Source: Parasponia andersonii (Eukaryota; Streptophyta; Magnoliopsida; Rosales; Cannabaceae). From it: 64,000 nucleotides of DNA. Both the position numbers and the translations under genes were made by a program. Numbering within the stretch: the first letter of the stretch is position 1; each line of letters starts with the position of its first letter. The notes beneath the pieces are model-generated. The model saw only the letters and a list, made by a program, of their open reading frames with translations. It searched no databases and was not told where the DNA came from. Positions 50,611 through 59,187 of this stretch are shown here, in pieces. The stretch covers positions 1 through 64,000 of the forward strand of contig JXTB01000200.1 in NCBI GenBank assembly GCA_002914805.1, in the 5' to 3' direction.

Positions 50611-51963
50611 ATTCTTTTGTTCACCTCTTTTCATATTTCTGCTAGCTATATAGAAACAAATATTATTAAGTACTTGTTCTGATTTTTCTTTTTCTTTCCA
50701 AAAAAAATAAATTTGATCGAGAGGACATGCCGCCACTTCGACCACTATTGGTATATGGTTGTATAGAAATCAATTATTTGCCTAGTCACTGCATGCATCA
50801 AATTCGTCTACTTGCATATCAATATAAGCATGGTTTGAAATTGAGATTCACTAGCTAGAAGTAATTCTTATGATTTCGTATATTTCAAATTAATTCACAA
50901 TTTTTAAGTCCATCCAATTAATGTGAATCTCAGATGGCTTTGATAAATTATCTTTATGAAGTAAATGAAAATCAGAAAGAAAAGAACAGATTAATTAATA
51001 AGCCAATTTTTCTTGAAGGACCTGACCTGCTGTTATAGGTTCATTTAGGGAGCCAAATACCAAGCTAATTTCTGGAAAGGACGTCGAAATTTGGGACCAA
51101 GTTCGGTCGCTGTACAGTTGAAGCACAGAATAATGTCATTTAGGAAAAATAAAACTCAGAGTCTTGATTTTTTTTTTAAATTATGGTGATAGAAATAACT
51201 ACAGTAACACATCTTAGGTTTAAAAAATATTAATAAATTAATAAAATTTCAGCAGTTAATTACGTTAGTCTTGTAATTTAAAAAATTAACACGTTATTTC
51301 AATAGAAAATTATGAATTTATTGAATTTTAATTGTTTAAAGTAAAAGTTTTGTGAAATTTACCTGAATGGGTATCTGTATAATGTTTTGAATTTAAAAGG
51401 ATGCTAATGTACTTATATTTTATCCGCAAAGTGTCATAGTTTTATATATAAACTGTTGGAATATTTTTTTTCCTCTCATTTAAATATCAACTTTTCTGGG
51501 TTTAGGATGTGCAGTTGATCCACGTATACCCGTCCCACCCCAAATTAACCAACAAGCTAGAATGTGCTATATAAACATTTTCAGCGATTCCATATGTACT
51601 CTCTAGACCTATACCTAAGAGTAATAACTGAGACACCAAAATATTTGTACCAAAAAGTTACACTAATAATGTAACATCCTTTTAAACTACTATTTTTTCT
51701 CTAAATAAGACTATACTACATGACATTTAGTTATTGACATGGATGTCTCCTCCTGTGTTATAAGTTTTTTGTGTAAGTTATTGGTGTCCCTAGTATTACT
51801 CTTATATCTATATTCTTCAAAATATAAAATTTTTTATTCTAGATGAAAGCAATGGAAACTTTATGTATTTTAACAAGTTTTAACAACTTTCGTTTAATTA
51901 TGCTGGCCGAATGTAGTACTAAAGTCCAAGAAAAAAATATTAGTTTTGGATACTTATATCTAT
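50611..51963. other. Intergenic, no gene seen
   Basis: AT-rich spacer with nothing recognisable. Confidence 0.5.
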
Positions 51964-52543
51964 CTTTTCAAAATAATATAAAAAATACGACCTATAAAAA
52001 ATAATTAATTTTTATAATACGAATTTTAGTGATATTTTTCTAAATACTTCACTTAGAAATTATTTTCCAAAATTAGTTTATCCGGTTATTGCAAAATACC
52101 ATTTTGGTTTCTCTGTTACTTATTAGTTAATAGTTTCTAATAGCGAACTAGGTAATTGAAATCAATAATTCGGTTATCAAAAATTGAGAAACTAAATTGA
52201 TTTTTAGTAATAATTAGAGAAATCATTGATAATAAATAAAAGAAACCATCTGTTTATTAGAGAATCCAAATAACCTAAATTAAAGAGACCAATTTGACTA
52301 CCAGAAACTAAGAAAATAATTTGGTTACTTGAAATAATTTTTTTAATAGAAACCGAGAAACTAAATTGGATTTTACTAATAATTAGAGAAACTAACAATA
52401 ATAAATAAAAGAGACCATCTATTTATCAGAGTAACCAATTTTGAGAAACCAATTTCTAACTAAGCATTTAGAAAAATATCACCAAAAATCATAGAGAAAA
52501 ATAATTATTTTCTTAAGATTGTATTTTTGATATTATTAAAAAG
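51964..52543. mobile_element. MITE-like element with long terminal inverted repeats
   Basis: The first about 110 bp (51964-52075) are an imperfect inverted copy of the last about 110 bp (52435-52543). For example, GTGATATTTTTCTAAATACTT at 52029-52049 pairs with AAGCATTTAGAAAAATATCAC at 52462-52482. The interior also holds a direct repeat of about 80 bp (52182-52262 and 52351-52431, about 85-90% alike by eye). Non-coding, about 580 bp. Long inverted repeats without coding sequence suggest a Mutator-like MITE, but no clean target-site duplication was found. Confidence 0.6.
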
Positions 52544-53489
52544 TGGCGAGTGTAATTTTTTAAAAAAAAAAAACTCCAAGGAAACAAAACCAATTATATT
52601 TGTTTGGTCTTTCTTTTAAAAGAAAAAATTGAGAATAATATCATAGAGTAACACAATATGATGTATCAATTTATTATCAGTTAACAAATTATAATTACAC
52701 TTTAAATTAGGCCTATGTGGAACCTAATTTGTTAATTAGAATCCCTTAATAACACATTAATATGTCATGTTGAGTACCACTGGTGAACCATATTATTGCT
52801 CAAAAATTAAAGGTTACAGAGTTTAAACCTTCTTAAACTTCACTACCGGGTGTGCTTGCAACCATTAAATTTGGTTTTTTTTTTTAATTTAAAAATGACG
52901 TCTATAAATGTTCATAATTTTTTGTGAAAACCTCCGAAGCATTTAATTTAGAGAGAAACATGAGAGGATAACTAAACTCAAATCCTTTAATTCCAGGAAT
53001 AGTACGTGCCAAGAGCTGAAATAATACAGTGTTGAAGAAGGTAACATCTAAACTAATAAGGAATTAACCATGTACGTGTCATTATAATTCCTCTTGGCTG
53101 TCAGATTGATAAGAGTATTCATGACACTGTCTAATCCTTGTAGTCATGAGAAATTTATTTGTATCACATTCTAACTAGCTACATGTACTGATCGAAAGTT
53201 CAATAAAAGGATGAATAGCGTTTTACTATTTTGCCTAAAAGTTAAAACATATGAATTTTAATTAGGTGATCAGCGCATAACAATAAGTGACGATCGAAGG
53301 AAAAAGGGGCCATCACTTGATCAACATCAATCCAAATCTTGCGCTCTTCTGTTTGTGTCAAGAAAATATTATGTCTAATACGTACCTATATCTGTCTATT
53401 TTTCTTTTTTCACCGCATGCGAAATTAAGCAATGCATTACATCAAACACATGATTTAGAGAGATATTGCAACTGCCAAAACTTCCATAA
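52544..53489. other. Upstream region of FLA-6, no gene seen
   Basis: AT-rich, no element ends or coding signal recognised. The 110-residue open frame overlapping the FLA-6 promoter (from 53287) has no family signature. Confidence 0.5.
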
Positions 53490-53590
53490 ACTAAAAATTG
53501 GCACCTTAATACTTAACTTCACTCTCTCGAGCACTTATAAAAACCCCCCAAACTCTTCTCTCCAATATCATAACCATCCATCAAACACTT
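53490..53590 (+). promoter_or_regulatory. FLA-6 core promoter
   Basis: ACTAAAAATTGGCACC (53490-53505) runs straight into CACCTTAAT (53502-53510); TATAAAAA at 53536-53543; CCATCAAACACTT at 53578-53590. In FLA-1 and FLA-5 the first two boxes are separate; here they overlap, so the pair is compressed. The 5' UTR is about 60 nt, the shortest of the six. Confidence 0.7.
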
Positions 53591-53633
53591 ACCAAAACAC
53601 ACTCTTCCATTACCCTTAATAGACAAAAAGACC

Positions 53634-54590
53634 ATGGCCAAGAGACAGTCCTTCATCTCCTCCTCTTGCCTAATCGTCCTCCTTATTTTCTACAACTGCA
53701 CCATAACAACATTTGCCCAGTCATCGCCGGCTCAAGCCCCTTCGACGTCGACTCCGAATCAGCCTTCGTCCCAATCCCCAGCTCAATCACCGGATCAACC
53801 GCTGGTCCAAGCGCCCCCGGCCAAAGCACGGAGAAGAGCGGAGCCCACCAACGTCACCGAAATCCTCGATAAGGCCGGCGGATTCAGTGTCTTCATTCGC
53901 CTACTCAGAAGCACCGACGTCATAACTCAGATCGAAAACGACCTCAACGCCACCAATAGCATCACCATTTTGGCTCCCAGCAACGGAGGATTCTCGGCTC
54001 TCAAGGCCGGCACTCTCAACACCCTCTCTCCCCAGCAAAAAGTCCAACTCATTGACTACCACGTCCTCCCCACCTTCATATCCCTCCAAAACTTCCAAAC
54101 CCTAACCAACCCGGTTCATACTCAAGCGAGCAACAGTCGTGACTTCCCCTTGAACATTACTACCGATGAAAATTCGGTAAACATATCAACCGGTGTGGTG
54201 AACACCACGATTTCCGGGACAGTCTACTCCGATAATCAGCTGGCTATTTATCGAGTCGACAGTGTGCTGCTTCCTATTGGAATCTTTGGTCGGAAGGCCG
54301 TCAGCTCGCCGGCTCCGGCTCCGGGACCGGCGGCACTAAAGCCGAAGAAGGAGTCTTCTACATCATCGTCGTCGTCCACCACCTCAATGTCTTCCGGTTC
54401 GTCGTCATCATCACCGTCGTCGAAACCGTCCTCGGCGGCTACGTCATCTTCATCGACGACATCGGACGTGCCAGTTGCGGCGGTGGATACATCTGGTGTC
54501 CTTAAGGCAGCTGGAAATCGCGAGGCGATCATCTCAGTTGTGATAGGTGCGGTTGCAGCAGTTTTCGTCTTGGCTGATCAGTTAATTTAA
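53634..54590 (+). CDS. FLA: Fasciclin-like arabinogalactan protein, copy 6 (FLA-6)
   Basis: 318 residues; the most diverged copy together with FLA-2. Signal peptide about 1-28 (SSCLIVLLIFYN core). The first module at about 29-62 is short, followed by a basic linker (AKARRRAEP, 63-71) not seen in the others. The fasciclin domain is about 72-219, with ITILAPSNGGF near 110-120 and YH at 142-143 (preceded by Asp where the others have Gln). Residue 181 is Ser where the other five have Trp in the (N/S)WVNIST motif, and the domain ends PIGIFGRK rather than PLG(I/V)FAP. A long Ser/Thr-rich module (about 238-278) follows, then a hydrophobic tail (about 298-316), a likely GPI signal. The start is in a good context (ACCATGG). 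Antisense and +1 frames over this gene are shadows. Confidence 0.95.
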   Translation: MAKRQSFISSSCLIVLLIFYNCTITTFAQSSPAQAPSTSTPNQPSSQSPAQSPDQPLVQAPPAKARRRAEPTNVTEILDKAGGFSVFIRLLRSTDVITQIENDLNATNSITILAPSNGGFSALKAGTLNTLSPQQKVQLIDYHVLPTFISLQNFQTLTNPVHTQASNSRDFPLNITTDENSVNISTGVVNTTISGTVYSDNQLAIYRVDSVLLPIGIFGRKAVSSPAPAPGPAALKPKKESSTSSSSSTTSMSSGSSSSSPSSKPSSAATSSSSTTSDVPVAAVDTSGVLKAAGNREAIISVVIGAVAAVFVLADQLI

Positions 54591-55746
54591 TCAATATCGT
54601 TGAGTGTGCTATATATGATCCGAGTTACCACAGTTGGATTGCAAGGAGTTGATTACTGCGATCGAAAGAGTGATTTTTGAATAATGGACCGTTGTGTAAG
54701 AGTACAAGTTTAGTCATGTACATCATGCACCGCGGTCTGAATTAAATTTATTTCATTTTTCTGAAGAATGTTGTTATATTTTTCTGGAATTAGAAATGTA
54801 TTTGTTTTTTCTTTGTTATTAGTGGGCTTGCATAATTTTTTTACGGAAAATTAACTAATATTTGAATTGAAGAACATATAAAACGAGAATAATAACATTT
54901 AAAGAGAGAGAAAAATGAGCTCCACAATTACTCATCTACCAAATTGCCACTCGCTCTTTACATTTACAATTATTTTTAGGGGAAAGTAATATTAAATCAC
55001 ATCAAAGTAGGCACCACATCCCAAATTTATAAATGTGGCCCGACCCTCTACGTACCTCTATCAGTACGATGATTATTATTTAGCTCCAACTAAAAATAAA
55101 TAGTTAATAGCACAAAAATTCAATTTTAACGAGTACGAGAGTATATTATAACCTTTTGAGATGTATGGACTGGTCCGTTTGAAGGTCGTGGTCACGAGTT
55201 CCAATGTTGAGTGTTGGGTGACCTCCGAGACTCTTAAATATGATGACTTGTTCCTACCAACCCAGTATCTGATATAGAGTGCTTGAGTTTAGGTAAATGA
55301 GATTATAGAAAAAGTCACGGACTCTTAGAGAGAAACGATGCGTTAAATTTTTTGTAATTCTTCTTTAATAATTATAGTGAAAGCCTAGAGTGAGAATAAA
55401 TGGCCTCTCACGTTGAAAATAAACTAGTGTGTGTGTTTGTTGTATGCTTTTTTGATTACCACCCTCGCTAGTAAAGGATTAGGCACGTTTAACAAGGCCC
55501 ACTATTAAAGAGACCTCAATGAAAATATTTCCATTAACGGTGTTGAGAGTTCCTACGGTAATATTAGAGAGATGCCCACTCTTGTTACTCTTTTTTTTTT
55601 TTTTCTCTCTCTTTTTTTGGAAAAAAAAAAAACAAATCAGACCTCTCAAGACAAACATAAAAAAAAATAGAAATATGCCCGTGCCTGAATATAATTCCCT
55701 TAATCACATCAGCCACACCCTGAATTTGGTCCAACATTTACTAAAC

Positions 55747-55787
<41 letters not shown>

Positions 55788-56013
55788 ATAGCAAGAGGGT
55801 TAAACAGTGATTTTACAAAAATAACTATGAATAGGTAATTAGATATATTTTGTATTGGTTATAGATTATGTACAAAACGCAATTGATAATGGTAATTATT
55901 TTTTTTTCAATAATCCATTAAATGATAGCTATTTGATCAAAATTAAAAAATGGAAAAAATTATACCTACTGCTAGTGTAAAAAGAAAAAATATATAATTA
56001 GAGTGAGTATATA
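54591..56013. other. Intergenic, no gene seen
   Basis: AT-rich spacer. A 3'-UTR-like TCTGAATTAAATTTATTTC lies about 145 nt after the FLA-6 stop. T and A runs near 55590-55630. No gene recognised. Confidence 0.5.
55750..55785. repeat. (AT)n microsatellite
   Basis: About 17-18 AT units. Confidence 0.95.
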
Positions 56014-56240
56014 TGTAAAAACCCGAAATTTTCGGGAGTAATTTTGGCATTTTACTAATTTTCTGAATATAATAATAGAGAGATTAATTTGTAACAGTTC
56101 TGTGCTGAAGGACCAAATTACAATTATTTTTGAAGATTAAGTAGAGAGAATTTGGGAATCAGGAGCCACAATGCAAATTTTCAAAATTTTTTAAAAATTT
56201 GCACAGTTCTATATATTCCCCAATGTGGGCACTCTCTCCC

Positions 56241-56272
56241 ACTCTCTCTCTTTCTCTCTCTCTCTCTCTCTT
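56241..56272. repeat. CT-rich tract in the gypsy LTR
   Basis: A nearly pure (CT)n run. An equivalent CT- or GA-rich tract precedes the GC island in the other large LTRs. Confidence 0.8.
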
Positions 56273-56922
56273 GGTTTTCTCTCGGTCGAAGGGAAACGAC
56301 AATCGCAATAGCTGCCTCCCGCCTCTATAGTAAATTATCTGAATATATGTGGTGGAATATGATTGTATGATATATATATATATACAGTATTACTTTGGGA
56401 ATTTTCTGAGTACAGGTTATTTTTGGGTATATAAAAAATAGGGTCATTATGCTGCCTGTTTTTCTATAAAACCCTAACATGCTTATTTTATTGAAAAACT
56501 AGAGCATGATTATTTTCACATTTCAGTTCCGTATTGCACATATCGTATGATCATATATGAGCACCGTGTTAGCATCATTGGTTTACAGTGTGACATTGTA
56601 TGTCCCACCATCAGTGTAGAGTCTGTAAACCTGTGCAAGGTTTGTTACTTTTGATTACTCCCTATTTGGTAGCCGTAGGCAATTCGGTTGCCGCTCCAGG
56701 TTTGGTAAACGACATATGCGTGTCTCCTCCAGGTATGGGCTTAGGTGTCCAGCAGGCTGTTAGGTATATTTAATACCATCATCCTGAGTTTCTACAAATG
56801 AGAGGATGTGAGCTCATAGATATGAGTTGATTTGTGTCATGTGTATTTGAATTAAATGGTTTTGATTATATTGACATATTTATACATATGCATACGGATT
56901 TCCAATTTTGGATCATTATATT

Positions 56923-59187
56923 TGTCACGACCAAAATTCTAAGGCTGTGACTTTTAGTAATTTTTAGTTGAAATAGTGATAAATAGTGTTTTTCCAAAAT
57001 TTCAGAAAAAAAAATCGAGTATAAGAGGTTTAAAATGATACTTCTCACAAATAAGTAAAATTCAAGTTAAGGAAACCTCTCGTTATTATAGATTTTCAAG
57101 AAAATACTCCACTCAAAGTTTAGAGGAATTCCAATTGACTAATTTAGAAACATTTTTAACTTCATAACATTTAGAGAAATGAGTCAAATTAAAAATCTTA
57201 GGTCTATTATTCAAATAATCTATATAAAATCATTTGTGGAAACATTTTTAACTTCATAACATTTAAAGAAATGAGTCAAATTAAAAATCTTAGGTCTATT
57301 ATTCAAATAATCTATATAAAATCATTTGTGTTTCTAAGTACTCAATTTAATAACAATATCATCCTCATATATCACTTAGTAAATATACTACTATTGGCTA
57401 AATAAATTTGACTTAGAAAGAAAAATGATATAGAGTACAAACCAACCAATAAAGATGTGGAAAACAATACACATATGCCAAACAATCTTGACAAGTCACT
57501 AAGACAGTTTCCCCAAAATAAATCAACACCTGAAAGTGGGAATAAATAAGGGGGGGTGAGTATGTGAATGCTCAGTAGAAAATTGATTACAAGTTTTTAT
57601 ATGTGTAAAAAAATATACTCACATTGATGATCCTGTATAGTTAGTGTTCCATTCCAAATAGTTCATAAAAACTCAAGTGGAAATCATAGTCCAATGATTC
57701 AAACATTCCAAACTATTGTAAAACATCTATCAAACCAGTATATATCTATTCAAGCCAATATATAACCATGTATGCAATTATGATGTCCGAAGTATCCTAG
57801 TAGATCACTCGTAAGTCTGAGCCACCTAAAGAGGTGCCGTAATTCTGATCACCCGATGTAGGGTATCATAAGTCCGATCACCCGATATGGGGAATCGTAA
57901 GTCTGATAATCTGATATGGGGTATCGTAAATGTGTGAATGTATGCAATTTTTATATGAATGATAGGATAAGGATATACCAAAATTTCACAAAATCTCAAA
58001 ATAACCATGCAGTATTCTTTAATCAAACCACTTCTAGTCCTCAAAACTGAGTTCTCAAACCATTTCGGATTTTCTAAACTTTCAGCATTACAACAGCTAT
58101 TTTCTATCAAAACCCAAAAATCCGATTTCTTGCAGAAAATAATCTAAAATAGTATATATGACATGCCAACTAGTGTGACGTGTCTCTCAGGTAGTTTATA
58201 TCTTAAATCAAGTCAAAAATGGACATAAACACAATATTTATAAATTATTTCACGAAATTCTATATGTATTGAAAATATGTGAAATTCATAAATTAAATTA
58301 ATTTTTGAATCAAGTAATGGAATCCCTACCTTATTAGAATAGCGATACCACGCTATTATATGCTCAAGGTGTCGATTGGACGGTCGTTCAGAGGGTCGAG
58401 ATCCAATTCCATGCCCTCGATCGTTCACTTGGGAAACATCAATCTCTTAACGAAGCTTCGAATCAATGAACAGATCTCTTCATTGAATTCCTAATGTCCA
58501 AAATAGCTAAGTTAGATATATAACTTGACTAATTCGGGTTTGAGCCAACACCGGACCAGTGACACACAAAACTAGACAAAATCTAAGTCGTTAGATATTG
58601 ACTTTCGTGCCGGTCACCAAATATAGTCAATATATATATATCAAACTTCTCCATTTTCCAAGTACATTCCAAAAATGACAACAAAAATAAAATCTAACTG
58701 TCAGATTAAAAACTAAAATTTGAAAATAAAAAACACCCAAAAATGGCAACTTTTAAACCGAGCAAAATGGGATCGTAAAATATATACCTTGAGGTTCCTC
58801 TTGATGATACAAATCCAACGAGCCGAAGAATGCGACATGAAATGGTCGAAATTGTCACCAGAAATCAAAACTCCTTGCGACCAAAAATGGTGTTTTCTGG
58901 CGACGTCGAGCTCAATGGTGACCGGGGATCAGTGGTATAGGCGGTAGGCGGCGTAGGGGAGCTTTGCTGGTAGCTGGCCTGGCTGGATAGTGGGTTAGGT
59001 GGCGGTGGCGCTCCTTCGGTTGAGAGAATGAGAGAGAGAGCGAGAGTGAAGGAGTGAATCTAGGGGGGAGAGAGAGAGAGAAAGTGTAATGTGTGTATAT
59101 ATATATATATATATTTAATTAGTTTTTTTTGGAAAAAAAAATATGGTCAAATGACCATATTACCCTTAAACAAACTAGGATTTTACA
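56923..59187 (-). repeat. Solo gypsy LTR nested, in reverse, in the gypsy 5' LTR
   Basis: TGTCACGACC...AGGATTTTACA, about 2.27 kb, flanked by ATATT and ATATA (near-match TSD). The host LTR is continuous across it when compared with LTR 'D', where the two flanks join as a single stretch at about 10060-10090. No coding region. A GC island lies at about 58800-59060. Confidence 0.8.
57147..57330. repeat. 92-bp tandem duplication inside the nested LTR
   Basis: 57147-57238 is repeated directly at 57239-57330 with only about one or two differences, so it is younger than the LTR itself. Other LTRs of the family show only one unit. Confidence 0.85.

Noticed and set aside
53287-53619. 110-residue open frame just before FLA-6
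   Set aside because: It covers the FLA-6 promoter, TATA box and 5' UTR; no family signature.
55519-55785. 88-residue open frame ending in an Ile/Tyr repeat
   Set aside because: Its end is simply the translated (AT)n microsatellite and its middle is a T/A homopolymer region.
57147-57330. Direct repeats as a CRISPR-like array
   Set aside because: Only two adjacent units without spacers, in a plant LTR; it is an ordinary tandem duplication.
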